DNA of 64,000 nucleotides from Endozoicomonas euniceicola (GTDB lineage Bacteria; Pseudomonadota; Gammaproteobacteria; Pseudomonadales; Endozoicomonadaceae). The position numbers and the translations under genes were made by a program. Location: assembly GCF_025562755.1 (NCBI RefSeq), contig NZ_CP103300.1, forward strand, positions 6,016,501 through 6,080,500. The letters run 5' to 3'. Shown in pieces: positions 52,241-61,932 of this stretch (its first letter is position 1; each line of letters begins with the position of its first letter). The notes under the pieces are model-generated. The model searched no databases and was not told where the DNA came from. It worked only from the letters and a program-made list of their open reading frames with translations.

Positions 52241-52420
52241 CTTTGTTCTGCCAAAAACCTCTGGAACCCCCTGAAGCAGTTGCCGCTTCCACTGGCTGAC
52301 CTGAACGGCTGCGACTTCATGCTCGCTGGCCAGCTGATTTATGGTTTTATTTCCCTTGTAGGCTTCCAGTGCCACCTGTGCCTTAAATTCGGGCTTGTGT
52401 CGTTTTCTTTTTGCTACCAT
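52241..52420 (-). pseudogene. IS3-family OrfA, N-terminal fragment
   Basis: 60 codons: KRKRHKPEFKAQVALEAYKG, then NQLASEHEVAAVQVSQWKRQ, the helix-turn-helix of OrfA, up to VPEVFGRTK at the IS66 border. Ribosome site AGGAGG precedes the ATG. Confidence 0.75.
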
Positions 52421-52495
52421 GACTCCCTCCTGAAAGGGTATGTTACAGCCAGAAAACTTAACTTAGCTACCTGTCCAGTTTATGGGGTCCATCAT
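52241..52495 (-). mobile_element. IS3-family end with 5' part of orfA
   Basis: The outer end (minus strand) reads TGATGGACCCCATAAACTGG, a common IS3-group terminus, followed by orfA, which is cut by IS66 copy C after about 60 codons. The rest of this element is not in the window. Confidence 0.65.
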
Positions 52496-52950
52496 ACCAG
52501 TACTGGTGCCTCTACGATGACATTGAGGCCTACCAGAAAAATCCAACGGACAAGGAAAAACAGAAGCTCTACCAGGACTTTGATCGTTGGGTAACGCAGC
52601 GGGTGAATTATCCTGCCTTGCAGTCTGAACTGGGTAAACTGATGGTTGTCAGGGAAGAGCTGCTATTGGTCCTTGAGTATCCGTGGTTGCCGCTGCACAA
52701 CAATCTGAGTGAGAGGCAGATCAGGGAATACGTGAAACGGCGAAAAGTCAGCGGTGGTACCCGGAGTAAACTTGGGAGGAAATGCCGCGACACCTTTGCC
52801 AGCTTGAAAAAGACCTGTAAACAACACGGGGTGTCCTTTGCAAAGTATCTCAGGGACAGACTGACTGGAGTCAACATGATTCCCCGGCTGGGGCATCTCA
52901 TCCTGAAGGCGTCAGGCTATCAGGAAACGGTTCTTTCCAATGGAATATGA
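52496..52950 (+). pseudogene. transposase C-terminal fragment (IS66-like)
   Basis: About 150 codons without a start: YWCLYDDIEAYQKNPTDKEK, then LPLHNNLSERQIREYVKRRK, SGGTRSKLGRKCRDTFASL and a short tail. This is the C-terminal Glu-containing block of a transposase group related to IS66 TnpC but different from the three copies in this window. It abuts the IS3 end at 52495. Confidence 0.65.
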
Positions 52951-53090
52951 GCAGTTACGATTTTCCTGCATTCATTCCACTATCCATTCCACTATCAGCT
53001 GGTACGGCAAGAGTTTTCCGGACACTTTTTTACGCTACCTCAGCAAATCCCTGACGGTACAGACAAGAGTGTTCAACAGGTTGAAAATAA
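52951..53090. other. short spacer, probably transposon debris
   Basis: A frame reading FHYQLVRQEFSGHFFTLPQQ stays open through here into the 3' end of queH on the other strand, but it has no start and I cannot assign it. No terminator for queH is obvious. Confidence 0.3.
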
Positions 53091-53831
53091 TCAGGAAGAT
53101 AACGCAATCAACTCTACATCCTCGTCGTCCTTCTTATTGCCGTAGAAAGTAACCAGCCGCTTTACCCTTGGCCTGCCATTAGCCATCCGGTGCCGGTTCG
53201 TATCCCGTAAACTATAAACACAGCCACAATATTCCTGTTGATAGAAAGCCTCTTGCTTGGCCAGTTCAATCATCCGCTGACTGCCCCCCTGTTTGCGCCA
53301 GTTAAACGTCCAGTAACTGATATCAGGGTAACGGGATGCTGCCCTGACGCCCGAATCATTGATTTGCTCCATATTTTTCCAGCGGGAAATACCCAATGTG
53401 CTGGATATCACCGGAAAGCCATATTCACTGGCATACAAGGCGGTGCGCTCAAAGCGCATATCGAAGCAAACGGTGCATCGTTTACCCCGCTCCGGTTCAT
53501 TTTCCAGCCCTTTCACCCGTTCAAACCAGTTGTCTTTGTCATAATCGGCATCTATAAACGGCAGTTTCAGTTTATCGCAGAATCGTTTGTTTTCGTCTTT
53601 GCGTAACTCATACTCTTCAACGGGGTGGATATTGGGGTTGTAGAAAAATACCGTTTGTTCAATACCGGAAGCCTGGATAGCCAGCATGATTTCTCCGGCA
53701 CAAGGGGCGCAGCAGGAGTGGAGCAATAATTGATTCGTCTTACCTGGCATGTCCAGAGCTGGACGATCGTACTCATTTAAGGAAAGTGGTGCTTTGGACA
53801 TATTCCTGTACTTCATACCGTTAGGGTTCAT
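53091..53831 (-). CDS. queH: epoxyqueuosine reductase QueH
   Basis: Up to 246 residues. QueH performs the last step of queuosine synthesis in tRNA, reducing epoxyqueuosine. The metal-binding cysteines are visible: LLHSCCAPCAGEIM, RCTVCFDMRFERTA and QQEYCGCVYS, and the STLGISRWKNM segment is also typical. Start uncertain: ATG at 53831, 53816 or 53801, none with a strong ribosome site. Cytoplasmic, stand-alone gene at the boundary between mobile DNA and the conserved chromosome. Confidence 0.9.
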   Translation of the reverse strand: MNPNGMKYRNMSKAPLSLNEYDRPALDMPGKTNQLLLHSCCAPCAGEIMLAIQASGIEQTVFFYNPNIHPVEEYELRKDENKRFCDKLKLPFIDADYDKDNWFERVKGLENEPERGKRCTVCFDMRFERTALYASEYGFPVISSTLGISRWKNMEQINDSGVRAASRYPDISYWTFNWRKQGGSQRMIELAKQEAFYQQEYCGCVYSLRDTNRHRMANGRPRVKRLVTFYGNKKDDEDVELIALSS

Positions 53832-53904
53832 TGATTATGGCAAATTCTGATCCATAGGGGTGGCTATATCTTCTCCAATATGAAATGAGCCTAGAGGAGC
53901 CCGT

Positions 53905-54144
53905 TTACTTCAAACAGGTCTCAATGAACTCCTGATACAGCTCGGCCAGCAGCTCAGTCGCTTTTTCCCTGCCCTTTTCTCCTTTGTAATGTATGTGATT
54001 TCGGGCAAAGTAGGGAATATGGCACCAAGTCGTAAAGCCGCTAAACGGCTGGGTGATTTCGATGGTGATATCGTAAGGGGCGTGGTGAGTGATAATCCCG
54101 TGGACAGAGGTTCCGTTGACTGTGGTAACAATAGACTGAGGCAT
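53905..54144 (-). CDS. small conserved-looking hypothetical protein
   Basis: 79 residues, beginning MPQSIVTTVNGTSVHGIITH, beta-rich first half and a helical C-terminus (KATELLAELYQEFIETCL). No signal or membrane segment. AGGAGA lies 7 bases before the ATG. Family not recognised. Confidence 0.6.
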   Translation of the reverse strand: MPQSIVTTVNGTSVHGIITHHAPYDITIEITQPFSGFTTWCHIPYFARNHIHYKGEKGREKATELLAELYQEFIETCLK

Positions 54145-54287
54145 AATACGTCTCCTGTTTAGCGATATTTGTTTTGCGCCTGCAAGTGGGAATAAATCGG
54201 CGCTACCCCTTCACTTTAGAAGCCTGAGGCTGACTGTCAACCCTGTAGAATCTATCCTGAATACAGGAGTCATGAAGGATTACAGTT

Positions 54288-54563
54288 ATGTCCGTCGCAC
54301 AGGTTTTGGTACTGGTTTTCTTTTTGCTCGAGTTATATTTTCTGGGCCAACTGACGGTTGGCAGTCTTATCCGGCTGTTTTCAAGACGCTTAACACTGAA
54401 CTTTGTCCTAATAAACGCTTTAGCGTTTGGCCTGTTTGTGTTTCTTAGCACTGTCGCCAACCTCTGGGAAATTCTGGGGTTGCAATGGAGCGATATAACA
54501 AGCCTGCTTTCTTCTGACGCCCTCAACCCACCCGATCAACCCAGACAAAATGATCATTACTAA
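54288..54563 (+). CDS. small membrane protein
   Basis: 91 residues with two hydrophobic helices (about 5-28 and 38-60) and a polar tail. GAAGGA lies 8 bases before the ATG. Its last 41 bases overlap the 3' end of the convergent phosphoesterase gene. No family recognised; real gene status is moderately supported. Confidence 0.45.
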   Translation: MSVAQVLVLVFFLLELYFLGQLTVGSLIRLFSRRLTLNFVLINALAFGLFVFLSTVANLWEILGLQWSDITSLLSSDALNPPDQPRQNDHY

Positions 54564-55443
54564 GAGTTTGCTCTCCCTGCCAGCGATAAGCCACCAGCTT
54601 GCCCCCCTCGCTTAGGCTGGTGTAATCCACACCCGCGATGGTAGGGCTGAGTATTTCAGGCGTTCCCTGTAACCAGTAATGTCCAAAAAACAATGGCACA
54701 GAATCTCTGTATCGGTATGTATGATCGGGCAGTTCCATTTCAGGTAAATCAGCTTCCCCTGCATTGGTTGCCGCTTCAGGCAAGCGAGTTGCCTGCTCAT
54801 CCCACCATTTCAGTCGTACTTTGTTGCGAACCTGGCCGTTTTTATCTTCAAAGCTGTATCCTTTCGGCAGTTTGCATTCAATACCTTTGAGAATATTTTC
54901 AACCGCGTGATAAACGTCACTTCCACGTTTTGAGCCCTGAACATAAGCATCAGTCAACAGACAATTATCAGCATTAATCCATGGTTGTATCACTTTCAGG
55001 CTTGGATGATGCCAGACGGCATGCACCACACGAATGGCTCCAAGATCCAGAAACAGCGGCAAAGTACGGAACCAGCTGATAATGTCCTTGTACTCCGCTG
55101 AACCCAGTGGGTACTCATTCAGAAAGGCCTGGTGTGTCTGGTGATTTTTCTCTGAATGTTTTCTCAGAAAAGCCCCCGCAGTCTCAGGATCAGGCGTCGC
55201 ATAACAGATGGCATTGAACTCATGATTGCCCATCACTGCCAGTGCGCTACCCTGCTCTACCATACTACGACAGAGGGTTAATGCCTTTTTATGCTCCGGG
55301 CCCCGGTCAATAAAATCGCCGACAAAAACCACTTTCCGCTCAGGGTGCCGGAACACACCATTTTGCTCTGTGTAATCCATTTTTTTCAGGAGTTCTGCCA
55401 GGGCTGAGCCATGCCCATGAATATCACCGATAATGTCGTACAT
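54523..55443 (-). CDS. metallophosphoesterase (ApaH/PrpE-like)
   Basis: 306 residues. The calcineurin-type motifs are complete: MYDIIGDIHGHGSAL (DxH), VVFVGDFIDRGPEH (GDxxDRG) and LAVMGNHEFNA (GNHE), with later His in RVVHAVWHHP and FGHYWLQG. Two metal ions hydrolyse phosphomono- or diesters; relatives act on dinucleoside polyphosphates or phosphoproteins. It starts 24 bp after ppnN on the same strand and may be cotranscribed. Confidence 0.82.
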   Translation of the reverse strand: MYDIIGDIHGHGSALAELLKKMDYTEQNGVFRHPERKVVFVGDFIDRGPEHKKALTLCRSMVEQGSALAVMGNHEFNAICYATPDPETAGAFLRKHSEKNHQTHQAFLNEYPLGSAEYKDIISWFRTLPLFLDLGAIRVVHAVWHHPSLKVIQPWINADNCLLTDAYVQGSKRGSDVYHAVENILKGIECKLPKGYSFEDKNGQVRNKVRLKWWDEQATRLPEAATNAGEADLPEMELPDHTYRYRDSVPLFFGHYWLQGTPEILSPTIAGVDYTSLSEGGKLVAYRWQGEQTLSNDHFVWVDRVG

Positions 55444-55467
55444 AGATGGTTACCTTCGAGACTGTAT

Positions 55468-56850
55468 TTACTGAACGATTTGATAACAGGGCTGGTAGTG
55501 GCTGCCAGGTAGCTTCATGCGATAGTGATCGACGAACGACTGTAGCAGTGCATCTATTTCCTGCATCAACTCCGGATCGCCACTGAGCTGAAACGGCCCG
55601 TTTTCCCGAATGGCAATTACCCCCTCTTCCTTAATATTACCCGCAACAATACCTGACATGGCACGACGCAGGTTAGCAGCCAGTTCATGAGGCGGCAGGG
55701 ATAGTTTCAGCTCCAGGGCAGCCATATTGTCATGGGTGGGCTCAAACGGTTTCTGGAAGTGTTCATCCACTGTCAGTAACCAGTTAAAGTAATAGGCGTC
55801 ACCATGCTGACGACGGTAGCGGGTGACGGTTTCCAGTCCGTCACGCATAATTTTCGCTACCTCAAGAGGATTATCAACAATAATCTGATAGCGCTGCTGC
55901 GCTTCTGCTCCCAGGGTTTTACCGATAAAAGCATCAATATCTTCAAAATAGCTTTTTGCCGATGCAGGGCCCGTAAAGACTAACGGGAATGGCATACTTT
56001 TATTCGCAGGATTGAGAAGAATGCCCAGCAGATAAAGAATTTCTTCACAGGTACCCGCTCCCCCCGGAAATACAACAATGCCATGACCAAAACGAACAAA
56101 GGCTTCCAGCCGTTTTTCAATATCTGGCAGTATAATCAGCTCATTAACAATTGGATTGGGGGATTCAGCAGCAATAATACCCGGCTCGGTCAGGCCAATA
56201 AAACGACTGTGGTTTACCCGCTGTTTAGCATGAGCAATGTAAGCGCCCTTCATCGGTCCCTTCATTGCGCCCGGCCCACAGCCGGTACAGATATTCAGAT
56301 AACGCAACCCGAGATGATAGCCAACCTTTTGTGTATATTCATATTCTTCACGACTAATCGAGTGACCACCCCAGCAGACCACGGTATCCGGCACCTGTTT
56401 GGTAATAAACGCCCCGGCGTTACGCAGAATCTCAAACACTATATGCGTAATATCAGTACCATTGCCACCGTCAAAGCGAGGATCATCGCTGATATGGGAT
56501 GAGACATAGAGAATATCCCGCAACACGGAAAACAGATTTTCCCGTACTCCACGTACCAGTTTGCCTGCCACAAAAGCTTCCGCTGGCGCATTGATCAGCT
56601 CCAGCTTCAACCCCCGCTGCTCCTGAATAATGCGAATATTAAAATCCTGGTACATCGACATCATTTCTTCGGCGCAGTCACCCTGATGCTCACCGTTAAG
56701 GACTGCCAGGCAGCATTGCCTGAACAGACGATGCAGTCCTTTCTGGCTGGTATCCTGAAGTTTCTTTACCTCTCGGTTTGAAAGCACCTGCATGGTACCC
56801 ACAGGATTGATGATGGCGGACAGAGTCTTTTGCTGATTCTTTTGGCTCAT
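55468..56850 (-). CDS. ppnN: nucleotide 5'-monophosphate nucleosidase PpnN
   Basis: 460 residues, close to E. coli PpnN (YgdH, 454). The Rossmann-like LOG domain has the nucleotide motif VVFPGGAGTCEEILYLLGIL and the upstream ICTGCGPGAMKGPMKGAY. The N-terminal DUF4478-type and C-terminal DUF3412-type regions are present in order. It cleaves purine and pyrimidine monophosphates to base and ribose phosphate, is stimulated by (p)ppGpp in E. coli and links nucleotide salvage to stress. Confidence 0.93.
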   Translation of the reverse strand: MSQKNQQKTLSAIINPVGTMQVLSNREVKKLQDTSQKGLHRLFRQCCLAVLNGEHQGDCAEEMMSMYQDFNIRIIQEQRGLKLELINAPAEAFVAGKLVRGVRENLFSVLRDILYVSSHISDDPRFDGGNGTDITHIVFEILRNAGAFITKQVPDTVVCWGGHSISREEYEYTQKVGYHLGLRYLNICTGCGPGAMKGPMKGAYIAHAKQRVNHSRFIGLTEPGIIAAESPNPIVNELIILPDIEKRLEAFVRFGHGIVVFPGGAGTCEEILYLLGILLNPANKSMPFPLVFTGPASAKSYFEDIDAFIGKTLGAEAQQRYQIIVDNPLEVAKIMRDGLETVTRYRRQHGDAYYFNWLLTVDEHFQKPFEPTHDNMAALELKLSLPPHELAANLRRAMSGIVAGNIKEEGVIAIRENGPFQLSGDPELMQEIDALLQSFVDHYRMKLPGSHYQPCYQIVQ

Positions 56851-56932
56851 GAATTATTCCCTTAATATCGATAATTACTTCGGCCACCACCCTCCGTGCT
56901 TGAAAGTTGACACCCTTGATAAAGCCAGACAA

Positions 56933-59900
56933 TCAAAACTTAAACCGGTAAAACACATCCAGTGCTTGTCCCAGCCCACTGACGGCCTGAAGATATACCC
57001 TGGGGATTACCTCATAGCGAATTTTCACCTCACTCACCGAATTAAAAACACCGGTGCCATACTGGAGTCGCAGCCCCGGCGCAATATAGCCCCCCACAGA
57101 CACCTGGGTATTTTCCCCCGACCCCGTGGTATCAACACTGAAATCCTTAATGCCCAGCTGCTCTCCCAGTTTTGTAGCTGTATGGCTTAACTGGCCGAGC
57201 CCCATCCCCAGAAGAGTAGATTCCACACCTTCACCCTCGGTCTGAATGCTACGGCCCCGTAACAGATAGGAAAGCTGCTCTTGCTGAGGCATGGTTGGGG
57301 TTGAATAGACGGACCAGTTCGGCGCTTTAATGGAACCCGTCACCTTCACCCCCACTGTGACATCATCCTGAGTCGCATCAGGGTTACGTATGGCATCAAG
57401 GTTTAAAAAGGGGGTATTCAATGGTCCCTGAAAAATAATCTGACCTTTCCTGATAATCAGGTCCTGACCAAGATAGCGGTAACGTCCGCCTACCAGTCGA
57501 ATGCTTCCCTGCCCCGATAATGGCTGTTCGTCAGACTGTGCAAGAGCGAGCTTGCCTGCAAGTTTTGTGGTCAAACCATAAGCCTCAATACGAACATCAT
57601 CACCCAGCGCCACGGTTGTATTCAAACCAATGACCGAAGCGCCCTGTTCTTCACTGGTTTCAGTACGACCGACAATTCTTACATCGTCCGATCTTGTTAC
57701 AGCCTGTTCCGGGAGGCTTTTGACTTCAATGCGTGCCTTGGGAACCGCCAGCGTACCACTTAACCGTGGCGAATCCGTCAGATTGAAACGCAAGTCAGGT
57801 GACGTCCAGATATCACCAAACCCAGAGACGGAACAGTGTAACTCGTTACCAGTCAGATGTATGAGTCCGGTAAATTGACCTCCTTTCCACGACAGGGTTC
57901 CATTAATGTCACCACTGCCCTCACCCACCTGCAACTGACTGCTGATACTCGCGCTATCCCCCTGAATCAGCATTCTGCTGTTGATACGGTTTATGTCACA
58001 GAATTCACTGTTCAGGGTAACATCACTGATCACTACTTCGCCTTGCAGTAGCGGATCATAGAGGGAGCCTCGCATCTGCAAACCGGCTCTGGCGACACCA
58101 CTTAAATTCCGGGTTCCCGGAATAAAAGGTTGAAAAATCTCCAGCAACAGCTGGTCAATGGTAAGCTGCCCTTTCAGCAAACGGGATTTCTCAACATCCG
58201 TTACCTTTATGTTGAGGTCAGCGTTACCCAGTTGTGGGGACTTAAATTCCAATTTGCCGCTTAACTGGTCGTTACCGAGAACAGCGTTCAGAACCAGTTT
58301 GTCATAGTCACCCTGTAACGCAGCAACATTCAGTTGACCTTCGGGTGTGTGCAGGTTCAGGTTGATGGAAGGTTTACCATCCCGTAACACGGCCTTTCCC
58401 GAAGCGTTCAGTTCCGACTGCCATTGCAGGCCATCAGGCAATAAATCGGCAAAGCGCTCAATGTCCAGCTGCTTCAGTTCAAAGCTGATATTTGCCTGTG
58501 TACTGCCAGCTTTGCCAGCACCCAGACAGAGGCTGGCAGGCTGGGAGATCAGACAGAATGGCTGGAACTTAACGTCCTGCTTCGTCGCACTAAGGCTAAA
58601 GGCTTTCTGCAAATCCCACTGCCCCAGTACAGACAATGTCTCAAGTGTATTAACCTGTCCGTGCCACTGTTTATCAAGCAGCGATCCTTCAAGCTGTAAA
58701 GAGCTGGTCAGCGTTTTACCCCCGGTGCGTGCGAATAGTTGGTGGGCTTCCGGGTTACCCGAAATGGTGACCTCAATAGCCTGTAAACTCTGTTGATCAA
58801 TAGTTAACGAATCAATCTGTAACTGTGCCTGATTATCCATAGCCTTAAGGTCTTTTAACTCACCTTCTGACCGTAAGCCATCGATCACCAGTTTGTTAAT
58901 AGTCAGTTGTTCCGCTATTAAACGATAAACAACATTGGGTGAGTACCTGCTGCCTGTCAGTTCAAAATTACCCGACAGATCACCCTTGAGGGGTGGATAG
59001 AATTCCGTGAGCTCAGGTGCCTCAATGACGCCTTTCAAGTTCCAGTTCTGGTCGATAAAACCATTCAGGCTCAACCGGTTACTACCGATATTCAGCAGCA
59101 ACTCCTCAGCCCTGACTCTCTCTTCGCTATCCACTTTGAGTTGACCGGAAAGCCCTATCGGAAACTCCCGCAACAGGCCTGACACCTGTAATTGCTGAAC
59201 GTCAACGTCCCAAGCCTGATCGACAGCTGACACAGAGCTGCTTACAGTACCCGACAACTGTCCGGGGTAGTCTGGAAGCCATAGTTCCGGATTCAGGTCC
59301 CTGAAGGTCAACGCCCCCTGCCAGTCAATACCTTGCTGCCAGCTTAATTGACCGCTGACACTGGCTGCCTGCTGCTGCCATTGAGCTTCCAGCGAGTGAA
59401 TAACAAGCTGCTCCAGACCACCTGACAGCTCACCTTTAAGTAATAAAGTATTGGCTTGTTCTTTGCCCTCTTTGCTGTTCAGCTCAATCTGGTAATCATC
59501 CAGATACCCGGATACAGAAACCCTTGTCTCTGGTAGTAACAACTTGTCATGGGGTGCAATGTCAGGCGAAAGGGTAATCTGTGCGTTTACTGGATAAGGA
59601 GCAGACAGTGTCACGTTGGCACTGGCCTGTAAACTGCCTGAGTCGTGGGTTACTTCAAACTGCTGAATGCTGAAGGTCTGCTTTTCGGCTCTGGCAGACA
59701 AAGCAATATTCTCGAACTGCAAGGTCTCTTCCTGATGAGAAGAGTCCTTCTGATAATAATCCAGCTCACGAATGCTCAGCGTTTTAATCTCAACCGGAAG
59801 CGGCATGGTAAACGACGGTATTTTGATACCTGAAACATCACTCTCCGGCTCCTTTTCCTGATCGGTTAACGGGTTTTCTATTCCAATATGCTCAATGACA

Positions 59901-60205
59901 AGCTGTTCAACGAACAGTTCACCACGCAGCAAACGTTCAGTTGATAAAGAGAGCGACAGCTCCTGGACATCAATCTTCGGGGCAGCCTGCAAGTCAGAAC
60001 CGTGCCATGACAGCGTATTGAACTGCCATCCTTGCAGTAAAGAACCTTCCACCAGCTCACCCTTCAGCTCTCCATATTCCGGTGGCATCTGTTCACAGGC
60101 AAGCTGCCATAGCCAGCGATTACCGGTGCTGGTCAATAACAATGATAAAATCGCTGCACCGGATAAAACGACGATGGTTAATAAGCTGGTAATGATCCAC
60201 TTCAC
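56933..60205 (-). CDS. tamB: translocation and assembly module protein TamB
   Basis: 1090 residues, somewhat shorter than the 1259 of E. coli. A single N-terminal anchor (MKWIITSLLTIVVLSGAAIL) is followed by a long beta-helical AsmA-like body and the C-terminal DUF490 domain, with GGRYRYLGQDLIIRKGQIIF and the final SVGGYIAPGLRLQYG and DVFYRFKF. TamB bridges inner and outer membranes and moves lipids or outer-membrane proteins with TamA. Start overlaps the tamA stop by 4 bases, so the two are coupled. Confidence 0.93.
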   Translation of the reverse strand: MKWIITSLLTIVVLSGAAILSLLLTSTGNRWLWQLACEQMPPEYGELKGELVEGSLLQGWQFNTLSWHGSDLQAAPKIDVQELSLSLSTERLLRGELFVEQLVIEHIGIENPLTDQEKEPESDVSGIKIPSFTMPLPVEIKTLSIRELDYYQKDSSHQEETLQFENIALSARAEKQTFSIQQFEVTHDSGSLQASANVTLSAPYPVNAQITLSPDIAPHDKLLLPETRVSVSGYLDDYQIELNSKEGKEQANTLLLKGELSGGLEQLVIHSLEAQWQQQAASVSGQLSWQQGIDWQGALTFRDLNPELWLPDYPGQLSGTVSSSVSAVDQAWDVDVQQLQVSGLLREFPIGLSGQLKVDSEERVRAEELLLNIGSNRLSLNGFIDQNWNLKGVIEAPELTEFYPPLKGDLSGNFELTGSRYSPNVVYRLIAEQLTINKLVIDGLRSEGELKDLKAMDNQAQLQIDSLTIDQQSLQAIEVTISGNPEAHQLFARTGGKTLTSSLQLEGSLLDKQWHGQVNTLETLSVLGQWDLQKAFSLSATKQDVKFQPFCLISQPASLCLGAGKAGSTQANISFELKQLDIERFADLLPDGLQWQSELNASGKAVLRDGKPSINLNLHTPEGQLNVAALQGDYDKLVLNAVLGNDQLSGKLEFKSPQLGNADLNIKVTDVEKSRLLKGQLTIDQLLLEIFQPFIPGTRNLSGVARAGLQMRGSLYDPLLQGEVVISDVTLNSEFCDINRINSRMLIQGDSASISSQLQVGEGSGDINGTLSWKGGQFTGLIHLTGNELHCSVSGFGDIWTSPDLRFNLTDSPRLSGTLAVPKARIEVKSLPEQAVTRSDDVRIVGRTETSEEQGASVIGLNTTVALGDDVRIEAYGLTTKLAGKLALAQSDEQPLSGQGSIRLVGGRYRYLGQDLIIRKGQIIFQGPLNTPFLNLDAIRNPDATQDDVTVGVKVTGSIKAPNWSVYSTPTMPQQEQLSYLLRGRSIQTEGEGVESTLLGMGLGQLSHTATKLGEQLGIKDFSVDTTGSGENTQVSVGGYIAPGLRLQYGTGVFNSVSEVKIRYEVIPRVYLQAVSGLGQALDVFYRFKF

Positions 60206-61923
60206 AGTACAGGCCCGACGGAAAAGTGCAAACGCCAGGGAGAGCCCGGTTCACTGACCGCAAAAGCAAGATCCAGACGCACCGGGCCCAGCGGTGTAAT
60301 CCATCTGACCCCCAGGCCGGAACCCACTTTCCAGGCATCCTTGTAATCATTGGTCGAGGTGCCAGAGTCCGTAAACAGTGCCAGCCACCATTTATCCACC
60401 AGTTTGTAAGCGTATTGGAGACTGACGACAGAAAGATAACGACCGCCGGTTAATTTACCCTGACTGTCTTTAGGCGAAATGCTTTCGTAGCTATAGCCCC
60501 GTACCGTCTGGTCACCTCCGGTAAAAAACCGCAGGGAAGGCGGCAGGTCTGACACGCTGCGTACCCAGGTTGCGCCTTGTTCCAGTCGTGCCAGAAACTG
60601 GTGGCGTCTGGCAAAGGTATCCAGCCACTTTGTTCGTCCCCAGACTTTTATAAAACGACTTTCGGGGCCGGAAATGCCCGGTGACAACTCTACTTTCAGG
60701 TCATGGGCAGTCCCTCTTGACGGATTAAGGCTGCCATTCGCGTTTTTGCGATTCAGAGCCAGTCCGGGAATTAGCAACAGACTGTTATCCCTGTCACTGG
60801 CCTGATCATAATTTTCAGCCTCGATTCGTATAAACCAGTCTCGATTCCAGCCTTTCGGCACTTTATGCCATTGATGCAAAGCCGCTGAATAGAGTTCACT
60901 GTTAGTGTCTTCCATATTCTTATGCTGATAACCCGTTTGCAGACTATAAAAATCCAGCAGAGGGTTGCCCCTGGGAATCAGGTAACTCGTGCTCAGTTCA
61001 GTTCGTTTGGTGGACAGATAGGTATCGGCACTGAAACTATGACCACGGTCGTTCACCCAGGGTTTTTTCCAGCCCAGTGAAAACCTTGGGCCTTCGTCTG
61101 TAGAAAAACCGATGCCGGCTTCCATTTCATGGCTGCGTCTGGGAGATACTTCAATCCTGACAGGGATAGAATAGTTTTGTGCCTTGCCACGCAATGGTTG
61201 CACATCGACGTTTTTGAAATAACCGGTAGCCGAGAGGTCATTATAAAATTTGACTACTTTAGTGGCATCATAAGCATCGCCTTCCCTGAAGTTCTTTATG
61301 GTTTCTACCAGTCGGCGTGTGACACTGGTTTCATTGGTGTACTGCAATACACCAAACCGGTAACGCCTGCCTGAATCCAGGGTTAAATGAACATCCGCGC
61401 TGTACTGAACCGGATTAACATCGACGGTGGCGACCACCCAGTGAGCATCAAAGAAACCGGTCAGCTGCGCCTGTGTCATAAGCACCTGCTTCAACGTCTC
61501 ATAGTCTTCATGCTCAAAAACCTGGCCTGGTGTTAACTCATGTTTTTTTAACAGCCTTTGAAAACTTTTTTCCTTGCTGGCATCACCTTCAAGCAATACA
61601 TTGGCGCTTCTTATGAGAACGGGTCTTCCCAGCTCAATCTGGATATCAACAGTATCTGAACGATCTGTCGGGGTTGTGAAATTGACCACTGAAGCATAAA
61701 AACCAAAAGGCTCAAGGGCCTGCTGTACGGTTTCTTTAATGGTGTTTTTATAGAGCAGGAACTCTTCCGCATTTATCTCTGGCAGGGTTTGCAGGTGCAG
61801 TTCAATATTCTTTTCTTCACGTCCATCAACACCCGACAAACGATACTGAAGCGTGTCAGCCAGTGCATGAACCGATAAAGTCAGCCACCCTAACGCGAGG
61901 GTGGCCATGATAAGATGAGACAA
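60202..61923 (-). CDS. tamA: outer-membrane assembly protein TamA
   Basis: About 573 residues. A signal peptide (MATLALGWLTLSVHALA) is followed by three POTRA domains and a C-terminal 16-strand Omp85 barrel, with the conserved loop motif RFFTGGDQTVRGYSYESISP and the final strand WRLHFSVGPVL. Works with TamB. The start could be TTG 61923 or ATG 61908; neither has a clear ribosome site. It lies 9 bp after aldB on the same strand, an uncommon neighbour. Confidence 0.93.
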   Translation of the reverse strand: MSHLIMATLALGWLTLSVHALADTLQYRLSGVDGREEKNIELHLQTLPEINAEEFLLYKNTIKETVQQALEPFGFYASVVNFTTPTDRSDTVDIQIELGRPVLIRSANVLLEGDASKEKSFQRLLKKHELTPGQVFEHEDYETLKQVLMTQAQLTGFFDAHWVVATVDVNPVQYSADVHLTLDSGRRYRFGVLQYTNETSVTRRLVETIKNFREGDAYDATKVVKFYNDLSATGYFKNVDVQPLRGKAQNYSIPVRIEVSPRRSHEMEAGIGFSTDEGPRFSLGWKKPWVNDRGHSFSADTYLSTKRTELSTSYLIPRGNPLLDFYSLQTGYQHKNMEDTNSELYSAALHQWHKVPKGWNRDWFIRIEAENYDQASDRDNSLLLIPGLALNRKNANGSLNPSRGTAHDLKVELSPGISGPESRFIKVWGRTKWLDTFARRHQFLARLEQGATWVRSVSDLPPSLRFFTGGDQTVRGYSYESISPKDSQGKLTGGRYLSVVSLQYAYKLVDKWWLALFTDSGTSTNDYKDAWKVGSGLGVRWITPLGPVRLDLAFAVSEPGSPWRLHFSVGPVL

Positions 61924-61932
61924 AACTTTACG